Source: Bog-473 sp963750075
GTDB lineage: Bacteria; Actinomycetota; Acidimicrobiia; Acidimicrobiales; RAAP-2
Length of the DNA: 64,000 nt
Direction of reading: 5' to 3'
Assembly: GCA_963750075.1 (NCBI GenBank)
Contig: CAVVPG010000003.1
Location: 62,001-126,000 of the forward strand
How positions within the stretch are numbered: position 1 is the first letter of the stretch; every line of letters begins with the position of its first letter. A program made the position numbers and the translations under genes. This document shows positions 25,795 to 32,933 of this stretch, in pieces. Under the pieces are notes generated by a model. The model did not search any database. It was given only the letters and a program-made list of their open reading frames with translations, and had not been told where the DNA came from.

Positions 25795-26622
25795 CTACCC
25801 CAGCCGAGTCGCGGTGATCAGGACGGTCTCGAAGTTCATGACGAACGAGCCGCCATGATCGTCGATGGCCGTGCCGATGCCTTCGAACAGACGCTCACGG
25901 ACCGCTGGTTCGAGAGCGGCGTGGTCGCTCCGTGAGACAAGCTGGTCCAGCCACTCATCCCGCTGGTAGATCCGCGTCCATGGGAACCACTTCTCTGTCG
26001 GCGCACCGAAGTCGGGTTCCGCTGAGACGGCGTCGATCTCCGAGCCGAGGCCGGTCTTAAAGTCGGATAGCCGATCGGCCGCGTACCCCCTGAACAGACG
26101 GTGACCGCCGGGCGGCACGACACTCTCGTACACCCTCTCGAGAGCATCGGCCAGATCATCGGGCTGACACCCCGCGTTCCAGATCAGGCCAAGCGCGCCC
26201 CCCGGTCGCAGCACAGAGGCCGCCTTCGCCGTGGCGATGGGCAGGTCGAGCCAGTGCCAGGCCTGCGCCGAAGTCACCCGGTCGAACGTGCGACCAGCAG
26301 CGTCCCAGCGTTCGAAGGCCGCAATCTCTACTTCGACCCCATGACCGCGGGCGATCTCCGCCATTCGCGGACCGAGTTCCACTCCCAGCACTTTGGCGCC
26401 ACGCTGAGCAATCTGTCGTGAAGCAATCCCGGTGCCACAGCCCACGTCGAGAACGTCCAGGCTCGCAGGCGCCGGACCGAGCAGCTCGTCGACCACCGCA
26501 TCGGGATAGGTCGGCCGGAACCGGTCATATGCCTCGGCTTGCTCGTCGAACAACCTCGAACGTTCCTGGGCCAGAGGGCGCGCTACCAAACGGTCGCTTT
26601 CGCTCGCGTCCACAGACATCAT
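25795..26622 (-). CDS. Class I SAM-dependent methyltransferase
   Basis: The 275-residue protein has the SAM motif I DVLDVGCGTGIASRQIA near residue 55, the acidic end of strand 2 (LGVELGPRMAEIA), FDRVTSAQAWHWLDLP (motif for a Methyltransf_11 fold) and VLRPGGALGLIWNAG. The N-terminus RSRLFDEQAEAYDRFRPTYPDAVV is typical of a widespread group of uncharacterised methyltransferases. The substrate is not known. It stands alone, 48 bp from the next minus-strand gene. Confidence 0.8.
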   Translation of the reverse strand: MMSVDASESDRLVARPLAQERSRLFDEQAEAYDRFRPTYPDAVVDELLGPAPASLDVLDVGCGTGIASRQIAQRGAKVLGVELGPRMAEIARGHGVEVEIAAFERWDAAGRTFDRVTSAQAWHWLDLPIATAKAASVLRPGGALGLIWNAGCQPDDLADALERVYESVVPPGGHRLFRGYAADRLSDFKTGLGSEIDAVSAEPDFGAPTEKWFPWTRIYQRDEWLDQLVSRSDHAALEPAVRERLFEGIGTAIDDHGGSFVMNFETVLITATRLG

Positions 26623-26670
26623 CCTGCCCCAAGACGCCGACAGAGCGGCAGTATTTTCGATTTAGGGCGA

Positions 26671-27066
26671 TCAGTCTCCCCAGAACTCATCGAACTGATA
26701 GGTATCGGCTTGGTAAACGGTTACCTCAGTGATCTTTGAGTGATGGATTTCGAAGTCGACCGCTGCAATAACGTCGAGGACGTTGCCCTCCCTCTTTGCT
26801 GTCTCCCTTTGGAAGACCACGGCGCGCTCCGGTTGACTCACCACCTCCAGAATCTCAATGTTGAATGTCCCACCGCTCCGTTCCTTCAGGCCCCTGAGGA
26901 AGCCAAGCACGGCCTCCGGGCCCTTGTAGTCACCAGCGAGGCTGCTTCGTCCTGGTTCATGCCACACGACGTCCTGTGCCATGACAGTCCCTAAAAGGTC
27001 CAAGTCGCCCGACTCAAAATCCTCGTACGCCCGTCGCACCACCGATTCATATGCGTTCTCCACCAT
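26671..27066 (-). CDS. NTF2-like/SnoaL-like domain protein
   Basis: The 131-residue protein shows the NTF2-like cone fold: an N-terminal helix VVRRAYEDFESGDLDLLGTVMAQDVVWHEPG in outline, then GDYKGPEAVLGFLRGLKERSGGTFNIEI and curved strands rich in Val and aromatic residues. Such folds serve as small enzymes or binding proteins; no catalytic residues are diagnostic. A second protein of this superfamily is encoded at 29351-29758. The ATG at 27066 has no close Shine-Dalgarno. Confidence 0.7.
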   Translation of the reverse strand: MVENAYESVVRRAYEDFESGDLDLLGTVMAQDVVWHEPGRSSLAGDYKGPEAVLGFLRGLKERSGGTFNIEILEVVSQPERAVVFQRETAKREGNVLDVIAAVDFEIHHSKITEVTVYQADTYQFDEFWGD

Positions 27067-27143
27067 CTCGTGCCTCCGACTTCTGATTGCTTCCTATCAC
27101 CCACCTTCGGCTCGCACCCACGAAAGGCCAAGAGGCGAAGGTC

Positions 27144-27158
27144 CCAACCCGGTTGGGA
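27144..27158 (-). terminator. Hairpin downstream of the VOC-family gene
   Basis: The palindrome CCCAACCCGGTTGGG (six-base arms CCCAAC/GTTGGG) lies about 30 bp after the stop of the minus-strand VOC gene and before the NTF2-like gene. A stable stem without a T-run fits a weak or Rho-assisted terminator in a high-GC genome. It could also be an operator for the NTF2-like gene. Confidence 0.35.
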
Positions 27159-27186
27159 GTCGGCGTTCGCCGGAGACGAGGCATCG

Positions 27187-27570
27187 CTATGCGGTGCCGG
27201 CCACTCCGATCAGAGTGCCTTCTGGATCCTTGAAATGGCCGACAACGAGTCCATTTGGCGACGTGACGGGACCCATGACCCGAGTTCCGCCGAGGTCCTC
27301 AGCACGCTGCAGTGCGGCTACGACGTCTGGCACACTTACGTAGAACACGGCATGGCTCTCGTAGCCCGGTCCACCGCCCACTCCACCGCGGATGCCTGTC
27401 CCATCGTCGGTGGTGATGAGGTCCAAGAACCCATACTCGTCCGGCGCGGACACCTCCTCGGCCACCGGTGAGGGCACCGCGAAGCTCCACCCGAAGAGCT
27501 GCGAGAAATAGTCACGGAGTCGCGCTGGGTCTTTCCCCACCACCTCAAAGTGCACTACGGGTTGTGCCAT
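27187..27570 (-). CDS. VOC (glyoxalase/bleomycin-resistance) family protein
   Basis: The 127-residue protein has paired beta-alpha-beta-beta-beta modules: PVVHFEVVGKDPARLRDYFSQLFGW at the start, HAVFYVSVPDVVAALQRAEDLGG in the second half and FKDPEGTLIGVAG at the end. These are vicinal-oxygen-chelate features; His8 and a late Glu (PEGTLIG) are candidate metal ligands. The substrate is unknown. ATG 27570 was chosen because the frame upstream, although open, lacks VOC likeness. Confidence 0.78.
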   Translation of the reverse strand: MAQPVVHFEVVGKDPARLRDYFSQLFGWSFAVPSPVAEEVSAPDEYGFLDLITTDDGTGIRGGVGGGPGYESHAVFYVSVPDVVAALQRAEDLGGTRVMGPVTSPNGLVVGHFKDPEGTLIGVAGTA

Positions 27571-27696
27571 CCACCCACCTCCAGAGTTGGCGACGCGGCA
27601 GCTGCCCGACCTTGGTCGTGCGACAAACCGCACCCTAGCGATCTGACTCATCGTTTCGTCCGCCAGATCCCCCTCGCGCAGGCTTCCCCACTGTGT

Positions 27697-27728
27697 CCCA
27701 GTTCGCCGGGACTGGGTCGCACCGTGCG
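27697..27728. repeat. 32-bp repeat, copy 1, with hairpin potential
   Basis: The sequence begins CCCAGTTCGCCGGGACTGGG, whose ends CCCAGT/ACTGGG can pair. A second copy at 28528-28559 matches at 28 of 32 positions in the same orientation. The two copies bracket the methyltransferase gene 27784-28527. Confidence 0.5.
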
Positions 27729-27783
27729 GCACTTCGGAGGCAGGTGCTGACTCGTCGATTCGTGCAGCTGCAAACATGGTTGC

Positions 27784-28527
27784 GTGCCAATCCCCGATGA
27801 TTCGCTTCGGTCGGTGGTCGGGGAATCGCCCAACGAACGAGAACAGCATCGTCGATCACTCTGGGAGTACTACGACCGGCGAGTGACCGGGCGCTTGCCT
27901 GGCTTGGCCAACGCCCACGCCTACTGGACCGGTCTAGGCGTCACCGTCGAAGTCGAAGACATCGCTGCTGAAGCTGCGCAGCTTGAAGGCCTACTTCGTG
28001 AACTGTCCGCAGTCCGCTTCGTCGAAGTAGGTGCCGGGCCAGGCACTTTCACCGGATACCTTGCGGGGAGGGGCATCGCCATCGACCAGAGTCGAAGGGC
28101 GCTGGACGTTCTGCGCACCGTTGCTCCCGAAGTACCAGTGATCCAGGCAGATGCCACTGCCCTACCCGTGCCAGCCCACGCCTTCGACCGCTTCTTCTCC
28201 GCCCACCTCTATGGCCTGCTTCTTCCGAGTGAGCGTGAACCCTTTCTTGCCGAGGCGCACCGGGTTGCGTCCGAGGTCGTGATCCTCGACGCCGGTCGCC
28301 CCCTAGGAGTGAGCGCCGAGGAGTGGCAGGAGCGGACCCTGCCGGGGGGTGGTCGCTACAGAGTCTTCCGCCGCCACTTCGATGCGGACGCGTTGGCCGC
28401 CGAAGTCGGTGGTGTGGTCCTGTTCGCCGGGCAGTTCTACGTGCTAGTGGGCACTGCGGCCGTTCCCGGTATCGCACACCCGTTGTACGGCCCCAATGAC
28501 CCGATCGGGCCTCGGCTTCGTACGTGA
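27784..28527 (+). CDS. Class I SAM-dependent methyltransferase
   Basis: The 247-residue protein has FVEVGAGPGTFTGYL (motif I, near residue 82), AIDQSRRALDVLR, VIQADATALPVPAHAFDRFFSAHLYGLL and VILDAGRPLG, the Methyltransf_11/25 pattern. The substrate cannot be inferred. The start is uncertain: the open frame begins at GTG 27784, and an ATG in another frame lies close by. It stands alone between two repeat copies that may be small mobile or regulatory units. Confidence 0.75.
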   Translation: MPIPDDSLRSVVGESPNEREQHRRSLWEYYDRRVTGRLPGLANAHAYWTGLGVTVEVEDIAAEAAQLEGLLRELSAVRFVEVGAGPGTFTGYLAGRGIAIDQSRRALDVLRTVAPEVPVIQADATALPVPAHAFDRFFSAHLYGLLLPSEREPFLAEAHRVASEVVILDAGRPLGVSAEEWQERTLPGGGRYRVFRRHFDADALAAEVGGVVLFAGQFYVLVGTAAVPGIAHPLYGPNDPIGPRLRT

Positions 28528-28559
28528 CCCAGTTCGCCGGGACGGGGTGCCACCCTGCG
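28528..28559. repeat. 32-bp repeat, copy 2
   Basis: This copy begins immediately after the methyltransferase stop and reads CCCAGTTCGCCGGGACGGGG at its left end. It differs from copy 1 at four positions, one of which weakens the hairpin. Shorter GTTCGCCGGG-like pieces occur near 27169 and 29173. Confidence 0.5.
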
Positions 28560-28703
28560 CGCCATGCGGCGTGGGTTCGCCCTTGTTCCGGTGCCGGTTA
28601 CTCGGCAGTCCCGGGATCCAGCCTGGTCCAACTCCGTGTGACGGATCTGCAGATCAGCGGTGGGCGTGCAGCACCGACCGGTCTGCGTGAACGAGCTCGG
28701 AGC

Positions 28704-28967
28704 TCAGCCCCTTTGCACCAGGGCCGGCTCGTGCGTACGCAGGCTCCCTGCCCTGCCGGCCGGTGTGTGCACGGCGATCTGGTCATCGTGGTGTGTCGCG
28801 TGCGCATGTTGGCGGTGTGCCTGATGGGCGAGACGGTGTTGCTCGCGGTGCTGCTCGAACTCTTCCGTGATGTGGCGCGCTTCTGCGTGTGACATGGCAA
28901 GTAACGGGACCACGGCGACCCCGACTGCCACCAACATGAACGGGATGCTGATGATGAACAGTGTCAT
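28704..28967 (-). CDS. Small membrane protein with His-rich tail
   Basis: The 87-residue frame begins MTLFIISIPFMLVAVGVAVVPLLAMSHAEARHI in outline: one transmembrane helix or signal anchor. It is followed by a tail with about a dozen histidines (HREQHRLAHQAHRQHAHATHHD) that could bind metal ions. ATG 28967 was chosen because it puts the hydrophobic segment at the N-terminus and has AGGTGGAG-type purines upstream. No known family; a short gene in a poorly coding area, so only moderately supported. Confidence 0.45.
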   Translation of the reverse strand: MTLFIISIPFMLVAVGVAVVPLLAMSHAEARHITEEFEQHREQHRLAHQAHRQHAHATHHDDQIAVHTPAGRAGSLRTHEPALVQRG

Positions 28968-29350
28968 GTGAGACGCTCCACCTTTGCTCTTGTCTTCTCC
29001 GCTCGTTCCCACGTGATGGGGAGCAAACGCGGAAGAAGTCAGCCTGGGGGAAATATTCGTCGGGTCCAGCGTCTGACTTGAGACGTATCAACTCGAATTG
29101 TCCGGAGACGGATGCGAACCACTCGGCTAGTTGCGGAAGCGTTGCGGGGGCGCTGGGCCGAAGCCGACGCAAAGTTCGCCGGGTCGTGAAACTGTCCTGC
29201 CTCGGTCCCTGACGAGGTGACCCCGTACGCCGGGCTGAGTCATTCTCGACCGTCACCTACTGGCACATCGCGAACCCACTTCAATCCCGATTGCAACGAG
29301 TGCAGAATCGCCCTAGGTTTCCGAAGCAACAGCCAGAGGAGGCCGAGCAA
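28968..29350. other. Intergenic stretch without a recognised gene
   Basis: About 380 bp lie between the His-rich membrane protein and the NTF2-like gene. Short open frames exist on both strands but none has a family likeness, a plausible start or matching base composition. The right end carries GAGGAGG, the ribosome binding site of the next gene, and the middle holds a CGTACGCCGGGCTGAG block similar to one near 31284. Confidence 0.5.
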
Positions 29351-29758
29351 ATGAGCAATAACGTCCAGTTGATTCGAGATGCGTACGACTGCTTCGGCCG
29401 AGGCGACATTCCCACTCTTCTCGGCATGATGGACCCGAATATGCAGTGGAGCGAAGCAGAGGGGAACCCATACCAGCCGAGCGGCGAGCCTTGGCATGGA
29501 CCCGACGCCGTCTTGCAGAACCTGTTTGTGAAGATCGGGGCAGACTTTGATGGCACCTTCGTCGTTCATCCGAAGGACTTCTACGATGCGGGTGACACCG
29601 TCGTCGTCGAAGGGCGCTACACCGGGACCTTCAAGGCCACTGGCAAGAGTTTGGACGCGCAGATGTGCCACGTATTCAAGATTCGCGACGGCAAATTGAC
29701 GAGTTTCCAGCAGTTCGTGGACACGGCGCAGATGCAAGACGTGATGGGCGCTCGATAG
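29351..29758 (+). CDS. NTF2-like/SnoaL-like domain protein
   Basis: The 135-residue protein starts MSNNVQLIRDAYDCFGRGDIPTLLGMMDPNMQW, the typical helix of SnoaL-like proteins, followed by EPWHGPDAVLQNLFVKIGADF, curved strands (VVVEGRYTG) and KIRDGKLTSFQQFVDTAQ. Relatives include polyketide cyclases and ketosteroid-isomerase-like proteins, but no substrate is indicated. ATG 29351 has GAGGAGG about 9 bp upstream, which decides the start over the longer open frame. Confidence 0.78.
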   Translation: MSNNVQLIRDAYDCFGRGDIPTLLGMMDPNMQWSEAEGNPYQPSGEPWHGPDAVLQNLFVKIGADFDGTFVVHPKDFYDAGDTVVVEGRYTGTFKATGKSLDAQMCHVFKIRDGKLTSFQQFVDTAQMQDVMGAR

Positions 29759-29839
29759 CGCCAAGGGGGCGGAATCGCAACTTCTGGGGACTGCCGCCTA
29801 TCGCCGGGAAGGTCGCGCACTTGGGGTGCTGACTCAGAT

Positions 29840-30148
29840 CTAGGAGGGTGTGTCGCGATCGGTACCACGTGGAGGCGGGTCGGTGCCTGGGACTCCGCCA
29901 TCACTTACGTGCTCGGTCCACTCAGACCCTGACCAGTACCGCTTCTCATGTCGACCCGTGGGGTCAGTTAGCCAACCCGGAGCGATGCCGGTGAACGCAA
30001 CATGGCCGGAGGTGCGGCCGACTGCGTTCGATGCTTGGTCGGTGGATGTGGCATCTGCGAACGAGCGGGTCGGTGCCGATGCCCTCGAGCGACCCCGGCG
30101 GCGCTGAGAGGAGAACATCCGCAGGGCGAACAAGGCGACAAAGACCAC
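29840..30148 (-). CDS. DUF2510-domain small membrane protein
   Basis: The 102-residue protein begins with a hydrophobic helix (VVFVALFALRMF) and a basic stretch, then the DUF2510 motif GIAPGWLTDPTGRHEKRYWSGSEWTEHV near the middle; the family form is PGWYPDPxGxxxxRYWDGxxWT. DUF2510 is an actinobacterial extracytoplasmic or cytoplasmic module of unknown function. The GTG at 30148 is the only good start after the in-frame TAG upstream. Divergent from the dioxygenase gene. Confidence 0.65.
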   Translation of the reverse strand: MVFVALFALRMFSSQRRRGRSRASAPTRSFADATSTDQASNAVGRTSGHVAFTGIAPGWLTDPTGRHEKRYWSGSEWTEHVSDGGVPGTDPPPRGTDRDTPS

Positions 30149-30340
30149 CAGGGCGATCGTGGAACCGTGACCGTAGAACGTGACCGTAGCCTATTCGGTC
30201 GGATCGACCCGACCTTCCCCCTCCCCCGACGCGATCAGGGGCAGCGGGGTTGGGGTCTGATACCGGACGGGTTGGCTATCCCAGTCCGCCGGTTGCGGGC
30301 GTCGCCAGGACGAATGTCCTGTGAATGACATCATGGGCGC

Positions 30341-31201
30341 ATGACACTGAGCAAGGTCGAACTTGACGTCCGCCCTCTCGGGCCCACCATCGGCGCTGAG
30401 ATACGAGGCGTCGACTGCTCGGCAGACCTCGACGACGAGATTATCTTGGCCATCCGGGCGATCTGGCTCGAGCGCCTGGTCGTGTTCTTTCCTGATCAAG
30501 AGCTTGACGACGATTCCCAGATCGCGTTCGCCAGCCGGTTCGGCAATCTGACCGGGAGCCACCCGGTCGAGCCGAACGTGGTTGAGCGCGAGGAGATCCA
30601 CTCCATCCAGAGCGGCAAGGATCGAACTGATTTCTGGCACACCGACATCACGTTCATGAACCGGCCCGCTATGGCGTCAATGCTGAGAGCCGTGGTCGTC
30701 CCTCCGGTCGGCGGAGACACTATGTGGGCCGACACCCGGACGGCCTATGAGACTCTCGCCGAGCCACTCCAGCGACTCTGCGATGAACTCTCAGCCTTCC
30801 ATTTCGAGCCGCACTACGCGCAGGCCGTGGCAGAGGGGCACGGCAATGTGTGGGAGGGCAAGAAGCTCACCCGCCTTCTGCCGGCGCTCCACCCCGTCGT
30901 GAGAGTCCACCCGGAGACGGGTCGCAAGAACCTCTTCGTCAATCCCAAGTTTACGATTCGCATCAAAGAACTACCCGAAGGACAGAGCGCGGGGCTGCTT
31001 CGATTGCTTTACGACCACATGGCAAGCCCGAACTTCGTCATGCGGTATCACTGGAGGCGAGGAACGCTTGGGTTTTGGGACAACCGGGCCACCATGCACT
31101 TCGGCATCTTCGACTACGAAGGAGAGCAGCGCGTGATGCACCGGGTCACCCTGAGCGGTGATCGGCCTATCGGTCCGGTTCGAGGGAGCAGTGACGTCTA
31201 G
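30341..31201 (+). CDS. TauD/TfdA-family Fe(II)/2-oxoglutarate dioxygenase
   Basis: The 286-residue enzyme has the facial triad of the family: FWHTD with His100 and Asp102, and the distal His253 in DNRATMHFGIFDY, with Arg264/Arg268 in QRVMHRVTL for 2-oxoglutarate. The N-terminus VRPLGPTIGAEIRGVDCS is the usual TauD-type start. It would hydroxylate an organic substrate (taurine, an alkyl sulfate or a 2,4-D-like acid in relatives); no sulfonate transport genes are adjacent, so the substrate is open. Single-gene unit. Confidence 0.88.
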   Translation: MTLSKVELDVRPLGPTIGAEIRGVDCSADLDDEIILAIRAIWLERLVVFFPDQELDDDSQIAFASRFGNLTGSHPVEPNVVEREEIHSIQSGKDRTDFWHTDITFMNRPAMASMLRAVVVPPVGGDTMWADTRTAYETLAEPLQRLCDELSAFHFEPHYAQAVAEGHGNVWEGKKLTRLLPALHPVVRVHPETGRKNLFVNPKFTIRIKELPEGQSAGLLRLLYDHMASPNFVMRYHWRRGTLGFWDNRATMHFGIFDYEGEQRVMHRVTLSGDRPIGPVRGSSDV

Positions 31202-31640
31202 CTGACTGAGGCCGGGCTGTGAAGGTTCGCGGCCAGCGCCATTGGTTGGAGTCCTCGGACTTGGACTAATGGTGCGCTTATCCCCGTACGCCGGCTCGGG
31301 GACGCCCGAACGAGGTAGCGACGTTCTGACAGATGCCTCGTCCTAATTCGCGCATGACGAGCGCGCCTTCGACGTGCAGGTGGCCACGCAGGGCAGACCG
31401 TTCCCTGGGGTGGCACTTGCGGTCGAGGTCCGGGGTGGGAGCATCCGATGAGGGGTGTCCTCGCCGCGGGGCTCTCGGTGGGCCTGGCCGCCGCGGTGGT
31501 GGGAACGGCGGCGGTGGCGTCGGCGCTTTCGATGTTGGGGGCGGGCGACACCGCGCCGACGGCCTCCGCGGCAGCCACGGCCGCCGTCCCACCGGCCATG
31601 CTGACCCTGTATCAGGAGGCGGCGGTGACTTGCCCCGGCC

Positions 31641-31656
31641 TGCCCTGGACGGTCCT
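31641..31656. repeat. attL core
   Basis: The 16-bp sequence TGCCCTGGACGGTCCT encodes the PWTV segment of the split gene here. It recurs at 54542-54557 in the same orientation and frame. The preceding base differs (C here, T there) and so does the following base (T here, G there), fixing the repeat length. Confidence 0.92.
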
Positions 31657-31662
31657 TGTATT

Positions 31663-31674
31663 TGACAGGTCGAT
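31663..31674 (+). repeat. attP inner arm, left (P' half-site)
   Basis: TGACAGGTCGAT lies 6 bp inside the left core. Its exact reverse complement is found at 54520-54531 inside the right core. Brought together on a circle, the two arms flank the core as an inverted repeat, as expected for the recombinase half-sites of attP. Confidence 0.8.
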
Positions 31675-31686
31675 GGTGCTGCGGTC

Positions 31687-31896
31687 TCAGGTTGGGTCTC
31701 TGTGCCTCGTAGGCCGAGGCGAGCAGTCGGGGCACAGGTCATTCCCGTGCTGGCTCTTAGTCCACCCTGCGGCTTCCATGCGGTCGCCGATGACCGTAGC
31801 GATGGAACTGATCGTTAGGTGCTCCTGGCTGTCGAGGACAAAAATCGATGGGCAGTCGGGGCTGTCACAAACAATGGTGAAGGCGACAACCGACAT
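31687..31896 (-). CDS. Small protein with two Cys pairs, unknown function
   Basis: The 69-residue protein has VCDSPDCPSIFVLD near the start and DLCPDCSPRP near the end, with EAAGWTKSQHGNDLCPDC between. The two cysteine pairs suggest a small zinc ribbon, a type common in actinophages and integrative elements. It is the first gene inside the left end, transcribed towards attL. No function can be given. Confidence 0.55.
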   Translation of the reverse strand: MSVVAFTIVCDSPDCPSIFVLDSQEHLTISSIATVIGDRMEAAGWTKSQHGNDLCPDCSPRPTRHRDPT

Positions 31897-32026
31897 CGAG
31901 TCAGGGTACCCAGTGGACTCGCCACGCCGATGATGAGAGCGGCGCCTTCACACGCCTTCCTCTGGACCCTGTCAGGTTGGACAACGGTGTCGGTTCCACC
32001 CGGTGCCTTGGCTCACGCACGTTGAC

Positions 32027-32908
32027 TCAGCTGTCCAGCATGTCCCATTCGTCGCCTAGTACCCATCTGATAGCGGAAACCTTGCCTGAGAGAAATCCCC
32101 ACGCCCAATCGCTCTCGACATCCTTCATGAGTTCACCCTTTCCATACTGTTCTTCCATTCGGAGCTGTGCGGCCCTCATGCCCTCGACGAGTTCAGGCAG
32201 CCAATCCTCGGGTACAGGGTCGTCATGGCCGGGCTTTCGCCCATACCAGAGCCTGTCTGAAAGCTCAGACTCAGCGGCAAGGATCGCAGCGACTCTCCGT
32301 AGGGTCTCCGTTTGCACGTCGTGCCGGAACGCAATGTCCAAGTGATCAGCGAGTAGGCGACGCAGTTGTGGTCTTTCCCATGTACGGATTCTGAATGGTG
32401 GCCGATTTTGTTCCACGTATCGGGCGATCCAATCCTTGGCGCCATTCGTGAAGTATCCCGATGCAATAAAAAGCACCGTTGATGGACGCTCAGCCTGTGC
32501 CCATGCGATGGTTCCCTCTAGTGCCTTGGGAGGAACGCCTCTGTCGTAGTGTTTGCAGTCGATGAACCACGTCTCGTCGAATCGGTGTCCGTCCATATCA
32601 GTGCGTTCGACACTTCCGACTATGTCTCGCCCACGGTCGGCTGGCGACGAGTCTTTCGGGGTTCCTTTGCGCCAGTCCAAGTTCACGAAGCCCACCTCGG
32701 ACAACAGGTCGAAGCAGAACTCCTCAAAGTCAGTAGGGCTAAGCCCATCGAAACGGACCGCACCCAGCATGTCTTCCGCAGAATCAGCGGGAAACTCATC
32801 GGGACCGTCTGGATTGTTCTCAGCAGGATCGGCTTCGAGATCGTCCATGGACCCGATGGTATTGGTGCTAGCAACAGCGAGCCGCCATCTTGGTCGCAAC
32901 AAGGTCAC
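32027..32908 (-). CDS. Mrr-like restriction endonuclease
   Basis: The 293-residue protein has an Mrr_cat-like PD-(D/E)xK domain: LSPTDFEEFCFDLLSEVGF, then GRDIVGSV (Asp95) and WFIDCKHYDRGVPPKALEGTIAWAQ (Asp117-x-Lys119), followed by VLFIASGYFTNGAKDWIARY. Mrr-type enzymes cut modified or specific foreign DNA. The C-terminal third is helical and not recognised. It lies 25 bp after hsdR on the same strand, so it is probably expressed with the type I system. Unlike the hsd genes it has no frameshift. A later start (Met21) is possible. Confidence 0.78.
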   Translation of the reverse strand: MTLLRPRWRLAVASTNTIGSMDDLEADPAENNPDGPDEFPADSAEDMLGAVRFDGLSPTDFEEFCFDLLSEVGFVNLDWRKGTPKDSSPADRGRDIVGSVERTDMDGHRFDETWFIDCKHYDRGVPPKALEGTIAWAQAERPSTVLFIASGYFTNGAKDWIARYVEQNRPPFRIRTWERPQLRRLLADHLDIAFRHDVQTETLRRVAAILAAESELSDRLWYGRKPGHDDPVPEDWLPELVEGMRAAQLRMEEQYGKGELMKDVESDWAWGFLSGKVSAIRWVLGDEWDMLDS

Positions 32909-32933
32909 TTGCGGCGGAGAGCAAGACCCTTCC

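Larger units (their letters stand above)
31448..31933 (+). pseudogene. N-terminal half of a split lytic transglycosylase-NlpC/P60 gene, fused to element sequence
   Basis: The first 70 codons encode a signal peptide (VLAAGLSVGLAAAVVGTAAVASALS), a short Ala/Thr-rich linker and the start of an SLT-like domain (AMLTLYQEAAVTCPGLPWTVL). The frame then runs into integrated DNA at 31657 and reads 92 codons without family likeness until 31933. The missing remainder is encoded at 54542-55308. Joining 31448-31656 to 54558-55308 gives 960 bp, an uninterrupted 319-residue protein. The promoter and secretion signal remain here, so the cell may secrete a short useless fragment. Confidence 0.9.
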
